Shown here in pieces: positions 8,724 to 19,634 of a stretch of 37,460 nucleotides of DNA. The first letter of the stretch is position 1, and each line of letters starts with the position of its first letter. Both the position numbers and the translations under genes were made by a program. The DNA comes from an uncultured Bacteroidales bacterium (lineage in GTDB: Bacteria; Bacteroidota; Bacteroidia; Bacteroidales; Bacteroidaceae). The stretch is from the NCBI GenBank assembly GCA_945828345.1, contig CALZRA010000008.1:1-37460 (forward strand), given 5' to 3'. Under the pieces are notes generated by a model. It was not told the DNA's origin, did not search any database, and saw nothing but the letters and a program-made list of their open reading frames with translations.

Positions 8724-9138
8724 TACAAAATCCCACATCCTATATACCTGTACCCCCAAGTTTCTGCTGCAATCCCTCAAGTTTGCAGAAAGTGGGGAGG
8801 AAGCGGCTGTCGTATTCCAGCCTCCAGCGCAACCCGCCGTATCTCGTGTGGCCAGCTCTGGATGAGACGGCCCAAAGCCTCTGAAGCACGGCAGATACTT
8901 GTCGATTTGTTAAACACAATGCTAAAAAGTCTTCAACCAGCAGCCTTATTGAACAAAATTGAGCACATTTGCTTGGCCTTACAAACAAGAACAGGCACTT
9001 TTGCCACAGGTCCATTTCACTCACACTCAAGCCGACCTATAGCCCAACAGAATGTTTCACCCTTCAACAGATAGTGCTGCCCGATGCCATACCGCCCTGG
9101 TGACAAGCGCAACCCATCTGAACCAAACAACTACTGCA
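8724..9138. other. Intergenic region without a convincing gene
   Basis: About 415 bases between the divergent pyrF and the secreted-protein gene. A 96-codon minus-strand reading frame (8740-9030) overlaps the pyrF promoter and has no recognisable features. A near-match to a -7 element (CACATTTG, at about 8964) could start the + strand gene at 9139. I see no strong hairpin or repeat here. Confidence 0.5.
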
Positions 9139-10095
9139 ATGAAACGAACACTACTCTCCTTGCTGCTCCTTATAGCCAGCACCGTGCAAATGATGGCCAT
9201 GAGCTATGACGAAGCCAGACAACAAGCCTGGTTCCTGACCGACAAAATGGCGTATGAGCTGAACCTTACACCCGAACAATACGACCGCGTTTACGAAATA
9301 AACCTGGACTACCTGATGAGCATCCGCACGGCCAGCGACTGCACCGGATACTACTGGAGCTACCGCGACACCGACCTGCGCTACATCCTGTTTGACTGGC
9401 AGTATAACCTGTACCGCACGCTCGACTACTTCTTCCGCCCTATACGCTGGATTCGCTCAGGCTGGTACTACCCTGTCTGTGAGCATTACCGCTACGGCTA
9501 CTACTATTTTGACCGCCCCACCATTTATGTGAGCTATCACAGCCACGGATGGCGGCGACGCAGCCACAACGACCCGAGCCCTTACCGCAACGTGCGCTTC
9601 AGCCGCGGCCAGGGTATGCGCGACCATTACCACAGCTCGCGGCCTGCCTACGACAACCGGCCTTCTTACCGACCCGGCCATGACCGGCCCGACCATGGAC
9701 ACACCAACCGACCCGACCGGAACGACAGGCCCAGCCAACGCCCTGACGCCAACCGGCCCGGCAACGGGAGTCACGAAGGCCACAACAATGGCGGCAGCCA
9801 ACGGCCCGGCAACAATGACAGCCACCATTCCGGCAACCGTCCCGGACAGGACAGAAATGACCGGGGAAACAACAGCCGGCCGTCAACACGGCCGTCGCAA
9901 GGCAACAGCGGCCAGCAAGGTTCACGCCCCTCGAACAACGGCAGCAGCCATTCGCGAAACAACACTCGCCCGTCACGCAGCATGAGCAGTGGCAGCAGCT
10001 CCGGCTCGCGCCCCTCAAGCAGCACCCAACGCAGCTCCTCACGAACTGAGAAGCAGGGTTCTTCAAGCCGCTCCTCACGAACCTTCGGACGATAG
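9139..10095 (+). CDS. Secreted protein with Arg/Asn/Gly/Ser-rich tail
   Basis: 318 aa from ATG 9139, chosen because a clean signal peptide (MKRTLLSLLLLIASTVQMMA) begins there. An earlier in-frame ATG at 9052 adds 29 polar residues. Residues about 22-140 are a compact part rich in Tyr, Trp and Phe, including LTDKMAYELNLTPEQYDRVYEINLDY; I recall similar proteins of unknown function in Bacteroides. From about residue 150 to the end the sequence is low-complexity and strongly basic, with many NRPG, RPS and SSSR units. The tail could bind nucleic acid or polyanionic surface polymers, or be disordered (inference). It is followed at once by repeat copy D. Function unknown. Confidence 0.8.
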   Translation: MKRTLLSLLLLIASTVQMMAMSYDEARQQAWFLTDKMAYELNLTPEQYDRVYEINLDYLMSIRTASDCTGYYWSYRDTDLRYILFDWQYNLYRTLDYFFRPIRWIRSGWYYPVCEHYRYGYYYFDRPTIYVSYHSHGWRRRSHNDPSPYRNVRFSRGQGMRDHYHSSRPAYDNRPSYRPGHDRPDHGHTNRPDRNDRPSQRPDANRPGNGSHEGHNNGGSQRPGNNDSHHSGNRPGQDRNDRGNNSRPSTRPSQGNSGQQGSRPSNNGSSHSRNNTRPSRSMSSGSSSGSRPSSSTQRSSSRTEKQGSSSRSSRTFGR

Positions 10096-10096
10096 A

Positions 10097-10248
10097 GGTG
10101 GATGAGGTTATGAGGGATAAGGTTATGAGGTTATGAGGTTACAAAGTCACTCATTGAGCGATTGAAGATTCGAACGTTCCTATAGTAACCTTATAACCTC
10201 ATAACCTTATCCCTTATAACCTCATAAACTCATAACCTCATAACCACC
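10097..10248. repeat. GAGGTTAT inverted-repeat element, copy D
   Basis: Begins one base after the stop of the secreted-protein gene. The outer ends match as GGTGGATGAGGTTA and TAACC-ACC. Both arms contain the same ordered subunits (GAGGGATAAGG mirrored by CCTTATCCCT), so the arms are matched copies and not random octamers. The core includes CATTGAGCGATTGAA and GAACGTTCCTATAGTAACC, inverted relative to copy B. Confidence 0.8.
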
Positions 10249-10309
10249 TAATCCCACCAAAGTTTCAACATAAAACGTAACAAGAATGTAAAATATCGAA
10301 GATTATATA

Positions 10310-10317
10310 TAATTTTG
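10310..10317 (+). promoter_or_regulatory. -7 element before the ThiE/TenI-like gene
   Basis: TAATTTTG fits TAnnTTTG and lies 23 bases before the start codon at 10341. It also follows repeat copy D, which supports a new transcript for the thiE-like and prs genes. The -33 TTTG is not evident. Confidence 0.5.
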
Positions 10318-10340
10318 CAGCACCAAAGCATTCGAGCGAT

Positions 10341-10949
10341 ATGAAACTAATCCTAATGACTACCCCTTATTTCTTTGTCGAAGAGCATCAGATACTGCAC
10401 GCACTCTTTGACGAAGGGCTCGAAATACTGCATCTGCGCAAGCCCGAGACGGAACCCGTATACTCCGAAAGGCTGCTCACCCTGCTGCCGGAAACCTACC
10501 GCAAACGCATTGTGGTTCACGACCACTTCTATCTGAAGAACGAATACAACCTGAAAGGCATTCACCTGAACCACCGAAATCCCGAACTTCCCCCTAAATA
10601 CAAAGGACACATTTCCTGCTCCTGCCACACGCCCGATGAAGTCAAGGCGCATAAAAAGGCCTGCAACTATGTGTTCCTGTCGCCTATCTATAACAGCATC
10701 TCCAAGACGGACTATCCCACCCGATTCAGCCAAAACGCCCTGCGCGACCTGGCCGCCCAAAAGGTGATTGACAAGAAGGTGATGGCTCTGGGCGGCATCG
10801 GACTCGACAACATCGAACGCATCAAAGACCTCGGATTCGGCGGGGCCGTCATTCTGGGAGACATCTGGAACCGTTTCAGCATCCACTCCACCGATGACTT
10901 CAAGGACCTCATCCAGCACTTCCGCCGACTGCGGAGGGCTGCTGAGTAA
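10341..10949 (+). CDS. Thiamine phosphate synthase / TenI family protein
   Basis: 202 aa TIM-barrel protein of the ThiE/TenI superfamily. Supporting segments are GLEILHLRKPE near residue 28, RIVVHDHFYL near 55, GIHLNHRN near 73, YVFLSPIYNSISKTDY at about 110-125 and VMALGGIG near 150 with the phosphate-loop GGAVILGDIW after it. ThiE joins the pyrimidine and thiazole halves of thiamine, while TenI relatives are aromatases or have unknown roles. The loop that is usually HLGQ-D in ThiE reads HLNHRN here, so true synthase activity is uncertain. No other thiamine gene is nearby. prs follows 65 bases downstream. Confidence 0.82.
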   Translation: MKLILMTTPYFFVEEHQILHALFDEGLEILHLRKPETEPVYSERLLTLLPETYRKRIVVHDHFYLKNEYNLKGIHLNHRNPELPPKYKGHISCSCHTPDEVKAHKKACNYVFLSPIYNSISKTDYPTRFSQNALRDLAAQKVIDKKVMALGGIGLDNIERIKDLGFGGAVILGDIWNRFSIHSTDDFKDLIQHFRRLRRAAE

Positions 10950-11014
10950 CCCCGGCGAGCCGCCTTCAGCATCCACCGTACATCAAATTATAACTCCCAT
11001 ACACAGCCAAACAA

Positions 11015-11950
11015 ATGAACAACAACAACTTCATGGTTTTTTCGGGTACCGCTTCGCGTTACCTGGCCGAAAAGATTTGTCAGGAACTCGGATGTCCTCT
11101 GGGCAACCTCACCGTAACCCGCTTTGCCGACGGCGAATTTGAAGTATGCTATGAAGAGAGCATCCGCGGCCGCGATGTGTTCTTGGTGCAGAGCACGTTC
11201 CCCAACTCGGACAACCTGATGGAGCTGCTCCTGATGATTGATGCCGCCAAGCGTGCGTCGGCTCGCAGCATTTGTGCTGTAGTGCCTTATTTCGGATGGG
11301 CCCGTCAGGACCGCAAGAGCAAGCCGCGTGTGAGCATCGGTGCCAAGCTCGTGGCCGACCTGCTCAGTGTGGCAGGCATTGACCGCTTGATGACCATGGA
11401 CCTTCACGCTGACCAGGAGCAGGGATTCTTCGATGTGCCTGTCGACCACCTGTATGCCTCGACCGTGATGCTGCCCTACATCAAGAGCCTGAACCTGCCG
11501 AACCTGTGCATTGCCACTCCCGACGTGGGCGGCTCGAAGCGCGCCGCTTCCTATGCCAAGTATCTCGACTGCCCCATGGTGCTCTGCAACAAGAGCCGCA
11601 AGAAGGCCAACGAGGTGGCCAGCATGGAGATCATCGGCGATGTGAAGGGCATGGACGTGGTACTGGTCGATGACATTGTCGATACTGCCGGCACCATCAC
11701 CAAGGCTGCCGATCTCGTTATGGCAGGCGGTGCCAACAGCGTGCGTGCCATTGCCAGCCACTGCATCATGTCGGGTCCGGCTGACCAGCGCGTGGCTGAC
11801 TCTGCGCTGAAGGAAATGGTATTTACCGACAGCATCCCCTACCGTGGCGGCTGCGACAAGGTGAAGGAGCTGAGCGTGAGCGGCATGTTGGCCGAGACCA
11901 TCCGCCGCGTTATGGACAACGAGAGCATTTCTTCGCAATATCTCATCTAA
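11015..11950 (+). CDS. prs: Ribose-phosphate pyrophosphokinase (PRPP synthase)
   Basis: 311 aa, the standard length. It makes PRPP from ribose 5-phosphate and ATP for purine, pyrimidine, His and Trp synthesis. Family motifs are FSGTASRYLAEKI at the N-terminus, RFADGEFEV near 37, PYFGWARQDRK near 95, DLHADQEQGFF at about 129-139 (metal and ATP binding), and the PRPP loop VLVDDIVDTAGTI near 214-226. It is followed by a strong intrinsic terminator at 12000-12042. Confidence 0.96.
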   Translation: MNNNNFMVFSGTASRYLAEKICQELGCPLGNLTVTRFADGEFEVCYEESIRGRDVFLVQSTFPNSDNLMELLLMIDAAKRASARSICAVVPYFGWARQDRKSKPRVSIGAKLVADLLSVAGIDRLMTMDLHADQEQGFFDVPVDHLYASTVMLPYIKSLNLPNLCIATPDVGGSKRAASYAKYLDCPMVLCNKSRKKANEVASMEIIGDVKGMDVVLVDDIVDTAGTITKAADLVMAGGANSVRAIASHCIMSGPADQRVADSALKEMVFTDSIPYRGGCDKVKELSVSGMLAETIRRVMDNESISSQYLI

Positions 11951-11999
11951 GCCACACCGCCAGAACAGGCTTTCCCTGCCACGCAGGGCTTATAGACAG

Positions 12000-12042
12000 T
12001 TGAAGGGTTTGAAGCCTCATGCTTCAAACCCTTCAACTTTTT
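12000..12042 (+). terminator. Intrinsic terminator of prs
   Basis: A perfect 16-base stem (TTGAAGGGTTTGAAGC with its complement) has a five-base loop and is followed by CTTTTT. It lies 50 bases after the prs stop, before the converging beta-galactosidase gene. Confidence 0.85.
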
Positions 12043-12165
12043 GGTTTGCTTACGTCATTGGCCGCTCAGCTCGTTCCACTTGGGCGGTTCTACACCCAAC
12101 AGGTGACGCACAAAGAAGCTGAGTCAGTCTGGATGACCCCAAGCCGTATACATGCAGGCCAAGTG

Positions 12166-15342
<3,177 letters not shown>

Positions 15343-15376
15343 TCAGGTATTAGTTGCTGGGAACTGTCAGACGCTG

Positions 15377-15384
15377 CAAATGTA
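15377..15384 (-). promoter_or_regulatory. -7 element of the lacZ-like gene
   Basis: Read on the minus strand this is TACATTTG, matching TAnnTTTG. It lies 46 bases before the start codon. Upstream on the same strand is an A-rich stretch and no clear TTTG. Confidence 0.55.
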
Positions 15385-15465
15385 GTGTTTTTTTCTTTTT
15401 CAGGCGTTTTTATCTACAAATCTGCTGAAAAACTCGTTTTATTCCACCCATTCAGTTTTATTGGC

Positions 15466-15473
15466 TATATTTG
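15466..15473 (+). promoter_or_regulatory. -7 element before the short gene(s)
   Basis: TATATTTG fits TAnnTTTG. It predicts a transcript starting near 15480 that would cover the short reading frames at 15601-15808 and end at the terminator at 15826-15866. This supports a real short transcription unit. Confidence 0.5.
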
Positions 15474-15670
15474 CCCGCGATTTAGCGTTTGTCTTACGGG
15501 CAACGCCAACAAGCCCGGCTTCCGAGACAGGAATAGGCTGCACTACAGGAGCACATGTATACGCTCTTACACCTATTTATTATATAACAACAAAACGCTT
15601 ATGAACAGATTTACGCTCATGAAACTGGTCATGGCAGGTGGACTGTTGCTGTCACCCTTCGAATGCAGAC

Positions 15671-15808
15671 ATGACCAAGATGCGATATATGATCGACGAG
15701 AACCAAACTATCAGCAACCAAATGATGGATAGACTCAAAGAGCATGAAGCTGTAATTAGTTGGCTGATGGAACGCATAGATGCGCTTGAAACGCAACTTG
15801 CCCAATAA
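15671..15808 (+). CDS. Small coiled-coil-like protein or broken gene
   Basis: 45 aa (MTKMRYMIDENQTISNQMM...). It is helical, charged and heptad-like with no Cys, Gly or Pro. It ends 17 bases before a strong terminator and lies downstream of a TAnnTTTG promoter, so it has the frame of a real unit. A second reading frame, 15601-15732 (43 aa), overlaps it one frame away and starts with a signal-like MNRFTLMKLVMAGGLLLSPF. The two could be remnants of one secreted or anchored protein joined by a frameshift, or the 15601 frame could be the start of a real gene whose end was altered. I recognise no family. The function is unknown. Confidence 0.4.
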   Translation: MTKMRYMIDENQTISNQMMDRLKEHEAVISWLMERIDALETQLAQ

Positions 15809-15825
15809 ATCATCCTTAACCTCAT

Positions 15826-15866
15826 TGAGCCACAGGTGTCAGCCAGACATCTGTGGCTCACTTTTT
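15826..15866 (+). terminator. Intrinsic terminator of the short unit
   Basis: A 15-base stem (TGAGCCACAGGTGTC with its partner, one G-T pair) has a five-base loop and is followed by CTTTTT. It is one of the strongest terminators in the window, placed just after a 45-codon frame. Confidence 0.85.
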
Positions 15867-15902
15867 GGTTTCAGCGAAACAAATCGGCATGGCAGGAAAC
15901 GG

Positions 15903-15996
15903 ACTCGGCACTTAGGAAAAACAACTCGGCACTTAGAATTTCCTAAGCGGCACTTAGGAAAAACAACTCGGGCACTTAGTTTTTTCTAAACGCCCG
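15903..15996 (+). repeat. CGGCACTTAG repeat cluster
   Basis: The unit ACTCGGCACTTAGGAAAAAC recurs in whole or part four times: at 15903, 15924, about 15949 and 15967. CTTAG and CTAAG halves form small hairpins, for example GGGC-ACTTAG-TTTTTT-CTAAAC-GCCC at 15970-15996. No reading frame covers it. It sits between a terminator and the TamL promoter. Confidence 0.65.
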
Positions 15997-16026
15997 CTAT
16001 ATGATTCACAAAGGGAGACCAACAAA

Positions 16027-16158
16027 TTTTTCACGGCAATTCGCGGTACATTCACGGGATTTCGCGTTCAAAAAGAAGAACATAAGCAACCGCAAAGGAA
16101 GACAAAAAACTATTTACAGGCATTTCGCGGTACATTCATAGCCATTCGCGTTCAAGAT
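16027..16158 (+). repeat. Two-copy 45-bp direct repeat upstream of tamL
   Basis: 16027-16073 and 16111-16158 share TTCGCGGTACATTCA followed 6-7 bases later by TTCGCGTTCAA. The TTCGCG core occurs twice in each copy at matching spacing. The second copy ends about 16 bases before the TAGATTTG promoter element of the TamL-like gene, where operators would lie (inference). Confidence 0.6.
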
Positions 16159-16173
16159 TCTCACATTTTTGTG

Positions 16174-16181
16174 TAGATTTG
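16174..16181 (+). promoter_or_regulatory. -7 element of tamL, giving a leaderless message
   Basis: TAGATTTG fits TAnnTTTG, and the ATG starts only seven bases after it. Transcription from this element would begin at or within a few bases of the start codon. The reading frame has no other suitable start before the signal peptide. Confidence 0.5.
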
Positions 16182-16188
16182 CACGAAA

Positions 16189-18546
16189 ATGAAAGCAGCA
16201 CGCCCTACATACCTCCTTTTTTCGCACCATGCCCTGCCCTTCCTGCAGGGCTTGCTTTGTGTGTGCCTGCTGCTGCAAGTCTCTGCCTGTAGCTGCAAGA
16301 AGTTCCTGACAGCGGACCAGGCTGTGCTGACCGAGGTGAGGCTGACTACAGCCGAACAGAACTTCAAAGCGGCCTCCTACCGCCCTTACGTAAGGCAAGA
16401 ACCCAACGCCAAATGGTTCACTCTGGCCAAAGTTCCCTTGGGCATCTACTGCCTGTCGAAAGCTGACAGCGTGAAAGGCAACCGGGGATTCTCGAAAGTG
16501 CTGCGCAAGATTGGCGAAGCTCCCGTGGTCTACGACTCGCTGCAAACGGCCGCCACGGCCGATGCCATTGCCAACGCCATGCAGAGCGCGGGCTACCTGC
16601 ACGCTTATGTACAGGTGAACACGGCGCAGAAGAAGCACAAGAAGAAGGTGGAGTATGTGCTCCATCCCGGAGCGCGCCACTACATCAGCTCGCTCACACA
16701 GACATTCGACAGCGACTCCATGCGCAGCGAGTACGACAAGGACGCACTGGCTTCGCTGCTTCACAAAGGCATGCCGCTCGACCTCAACAAGCTGTCTGAC
16801 GAACGGTCGAGGGTCATCCGCGCCCTGCGCACCCGAGGCTACTACTATCTCAACAACGACTACATCAGCTACGACATCGACACCGTACGCGGCTCACTGG
16901 GTGCCGCAGTGGCCATGCGCTTCAACATGCCGCAAGGCACCGACTCGCTGCGGGCCTATCGACAACAGCGCTTCAGCGAGGTGAGAATCGTGGAGGAACC
17001 GCTGCCCGGCGAATCGCTTCTGCCCGACACGACTGACTACCGGGGACTGCGTGTAGTGACAGGACCCCACACGCACCTGAACAAAAGGGTCTATGCAGCC
17101 CACATCGGCCTGCGCAAGGACAGCCTGTATAACGATCGGGGCGTACAGAACACCTACAGCAACCTGAATGCGCTGCCTGCCATCAGCTACACCACACTGC
17201 GCATACGGCCCGACGACAACAGTCCCGACCTGCTCTGCTGCGACATCACGCCTGGCCGGAACAAGCCGCACACCATCGGGCTGGAGGTGGAAGGAACCAA
17301 CACCTCGGGCGACCTCGGCGCAGCCCTGGCCTTGAGTTACAGCAACCGAAACCTCTTTCACGGCTCCGAACAGCTCACGCTGAAACTCAGGGGAGCCTAT
17401 GAGGCCATCACGGGACTTGAGGGTTACAGCAACCAGAACTACACGGAATGGAGTGCCGAGGCGAACCTCCGCTTCCCCACCCTGCTGCTGCCCTTTGTCA
17501 GCATCAACGACAAGCGGTCGCTCAAGGCCTCGTCTGAAGCACAGGCCATGTATGACATGCAAGACCGCCCGGAGTTCCACCGCCGCGTGCTCACCGGAGC
17601 GTGGTCTTACCGCTGGACACATGCGGCGCACCCGCAAACCCAACACCGTGCCGACCTGATTTCGGTGAACTACGTCTACATGCCCTGGATATCCGACACC
17701 TTCCGCAAGGAATACCTCGAAGGCGATGACCCCTACTACTCGGTGTTGCGCTACAGCTACGAGAACCTCTTCATCATGAAATCGGGCTACAGCTTTGTCT
17801 ACAACTCGCTGCGCGATGCCGCCAACCAGCCGATGGGACTTTACCAGACCAACGGCTACCAAATCAAGCTGGGCTTCGAGATAGCCGGAAACCTGCTCTA
17901 CGCCCTGTCGAAACTGACGCACAGCCGGCAGAATCCCGACAACCGCAGCTACGAACTGTTCGGCATAGCCTATTCACAATATGCCAAGGTTGACTTCGAC
18001 TTTGCCAAGAGCATCGTGCTGGGCGACAACAACTCGCTGGCCTTCCACGTGGCACTGGGCTATGGCCACCCTTACGGCAACTCGAACATCCTGCCCTACG
18101 AGAAACGCTACTTTGCCGGAGGCGCCAACAGCGTGCGCGGCTGGAGTGTGCGCGAACTGGGCCCCGGCTCCTATAAAGGGAAGGACGGGAAAATCGACTT
18201 CATCAACCAGACGGGCAACCTGAAGCTCGACCTGAGCATGGAGTGGCGCACCTACCTGTTCTGGAAACTCCACGGTGCCTTCTTCGTGGATGCCGGCAAC
18301 ATCTGGAACACCCGAAAATATGCTGACTTGGAAGGGGCGCAGTTCCGTTGGAACTCCTTCATCAAGGAACTGGCCGTGGCCTACGGTTTCGGCATACGCC
18401 TCAACTTCGACTATTTTATCCTGCGGCTCGACGGTGGCATGAAGGCCATCAACCCCGCTGCCACCGGCAAGCTGCACTACCCCATCATCCAGCCCAACAT
18501 GCGACGTGACTTCGCGTTGCACTTTGCCGTCGGGCTGCCTTTCTGA
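16189..18546 (+). CDS. tamL: TamL-like Omp85 outer-membrane lipoprotein
   Basis: 785 aa. The N-terminus carries a signal sequence ending in VSAC with Cys34, so it is a lipidated TamA/BamA-family protein. In Bacteroidetes such proteins are known as TamL and are thought to work with a TamB-like partner in outer-membrane protein or lipid traffic. The first 370 residues are POTRA-like with the recurrent YYLNNDYI and GLRKDSLYN patterns. From about residue 360 a 16-strand Omp85 barrel follows, with GGANSVRGW near 645 as the conserved barrel motif and a terminal Phe (AVGLPF). No TamB gene is adjacent in this window. It is followed after 15 bases by an MBL-fold hydrolase, so the two are likely co-transcribed. 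Confidence 0.88.
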   Translation: MKAARPTYLLFSHHALPFLQGLLCVCLLLQVSACSCKKFLTADQAVLTEVRLTTAEQNFKAASYRPYVRQEPNAKWFTLAKVPLGIYCLSKADSVKGNRGFSKVLRKIGEAPVVYDSLQTAATADAIANAMQSAGYLHAYVQVNTAQKKHKKKVEYVLHPGARHYISSLTQTFDSDSMRSEYDKDALASLLHKGMPLDLNKLSDERSRVIRALRTRGYYYLNNDYISYDIDTVRGSLGAAVAMRFNMPQGTDSLRAYRQQRFSEVRIVEEPLPGESLLPDTTDYRGLRVVTGPHTHLNKRVYAAHIGLRKDSLYNDRGVQNTYSNLNALPAISYTTLRIRPDDNSPDLLCCDITPGRNKPHTIGLEVEGTNTSGDLGAALALSYSNRNLFHGSEQLTLKLRGAYEAITGLEGYSNQNYTEWSAEANLRFPTLLLPFVSINDKRSLKASSEAQAMYDMQDRPEFHRRVLTGAWSYRWTHAAHPQTQHRADLISVNYVYMPWISDTFRKEYLEGDDPYYSVLRYSYENLFIMKSGYSFVYNSLRDAANQPMGLYQTNGYQIKLGFEIAGNLLYALSKLTHSRQNPDNRSYELFGIAYSQYAKVDFDFAKSIVLGDNNSLAFHVALGYGHPYGNSNILPYEKRYFAGGANSVRGWSVRELGPGSYKGKDGKIDFINQTGNLKLDLSMEWRTYLFWKLHGAFFVDAGNIWNTRKYADLEGAQFRWNSFIKELAVAYGFGIRLNFDYFILRLDGGMKAINPAATGKLHYPIIQPNMRRDFALHFAVGLPF

Positions 18547-18561
18547 ACCCCTCACCGCATC

Positions 18562-19377
18562 ATGATCCAATTCATATCCATCAGTTCCGGAAGCAGCGGA
18601 AACTGCTACTACCTTCTGGCCGACGGCTTTGGCCTGCTCATCGACTTGGGCATTGGTATACGCATTTTCAAGCGGCACTTCTCGAACTACGGACTCCCCT
18701 TAGCACAAATCAAGGCCATTCTGGTGACGCACGACCACACGGACCATGTGAAGGCGGTAGGCAGTCTGTCCCGCGACTTCAACCTGCCTGTCTACACCTC
18801 GGCCCGCGTGCACGACTCCATCACCCGCAACCACTATGTGTCGAAGAAGGTGCCTTTAGCTCAGCAGCACACGATTGAGCGCGGCGACGCCCCCCTACAG
18901 CTTGGCCCGTTCGAAATCACCTCATTCGCCGTGCCACACGACAGTGCCGACAACAACGGCTACATCATCAAGGCGGAAAATGTCTGTCTGGTGGTCATGA
19001 CCGATGTGGGACACTTCACCGACGAAATGCAGCGCATCGTGGCGCAGGCCACTCACCTGATTATCGAATCGAACTACGATGCTCAGATGCTGAGCAACGG
19101 TCCCTACCCCATGCGGCTGCAAAAGCGCATCAGCAGCCCCAACGGCCACATCAGCAATGCCGAAACGGGCGCATTCCTGGCCGAACATCTCAACCCGGAG
19201 CGCATCAAACGCGTATGGCTGTGCCACCTGAGTGCCGAAAACAACCGCCCGCAGCTCGCGCTCGACACCGTTTGTCAAGCCCTCCGCAACAAAGGCTACA
19301 CGCTGGAGGGAGACAACGCCCTGCGCGTTGAAACCCTGCCGCGTCACACGCCGACCTTGCCGGTTGAGCTGGAGTAA
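18562..19377 (+). CDS. MBL-fold metallo-hydrolase, YycJ/WalJ-like
   Basis: 271 aa single-domain metallo-beta-lactamase fold. The metal motif is THDHTDH at about residues 56-62 (H57, H59, D61, H62). The N-terminal SISSGSSGNCYYL and the later PHDSADNNGY and ESNYD segments are those of the YycJ/WalJ group, which includes exonuclease-like and cell-wall-linked members. It starts 15 bases after tamL and ends at a bidirectional terminator shared with panD, after a cluster of repeats. The exact substrate cannot be told from sequence. Confidence 0.88.
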   Translation: MIQFISISSGSSGNCYYLLADGFGLLIDLGIGIRIFKRHFSNYGLPLAQIKAILVTHDHTDHVKAVGSLSRDFNLPVYTSARVHDSITRNHYVSKKVPLAQQHTIERGDAPLQLGPFEITSFAVPHDSADNNGYIIKAENVCLVVMTDVGHFTDEMQRIVAQATHLIIESNYDAQMLSNGPYPMRLQKRISSPNGHISNAETGAFLAEHLNPERIKRVWLCHLSAENNRPQLALDTVCQALRNKGYTLEGDNALRVETLPRHTPTLPVELE

Positions 19378-19412
19378 CTCATAACCTTATTCCCCATAAC
19401 CCTTATATATAT
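19376..19412 (+). repeat. Half copy of the GAGGTTAT element
   Basis: Overlaps the stop of the MBL gene. ATAACCTTAT and ATAACCCTTAT units resemble the right arm of the inverted-repeat element, but there is no core and no left arm. It is either a decayed copy or a solo arm. Confidence 0.4.
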
Positions 19413-19426
19413 TAATGGACGCGCGT

Positions 19427-19550
19427 GCGCGCCCACGCGCGTAGCCCCATCGCACCACCGTTCCCCGCAGTTCCGCTGCGGGGGATGCCTGCCCGCCCAC
19501 GCGCGCAGCCCCATCACCGCACCACCGTTCCCCGCAGTTCCGCTGCGGGG
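19427..19550. repeat. Tandem pair of CCGTTC hairpin repeats
   Basis: Two near-identical units of about 57-60 bases (19427-19483 and 19490-19550) each contain CACGCGCG, AGCCCCATC and ACCACCGTT, and end in the hairpin CCCCGCAG-TTCCG-CTGCGGGG. The hairpin belongs to the same family as those at 27659-27679, 30130-30144 and 30194-30214. Confidence 0.75.
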
Positions 19551-19560
19551 CTTATATATA

Positions 19561-19604
19561 AAGAGCCTAAAGGTCCAAGCTTCAGCTTGAACCTTTAGGC
19601 TCTT
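19561..19604. terminator. Bidirectional terminator between the MBL gene and panD
   Basis: AAGAGCCTAAAGGTCCAAGC pairs with its complement ending in GGCTCTT across a four-base loop, with one mismatch in about 21 pairs. It lies between converging genes and is symmetrical enough to work both ways. Confidence 0.75.
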
Positions 19605-19634
19605 CGTGACAAGAAGGAGCTATGCCGGTGTCCT

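Noticed and set aside
8740-9030. Minus-strand 96-codon reading frame upstream of pyrF
   Set aside because: It overlaps the minus-strand pyrF promoter, has no signal, domain or family pattern, and no promoter of its own. Kept as intergenic.
19376-19412. Full copy of the inverted-repeat element behind the MBL gene
   Set aside because: Only right-arm-like units are present, with no core and no left arm, so it is listed as a half copy.
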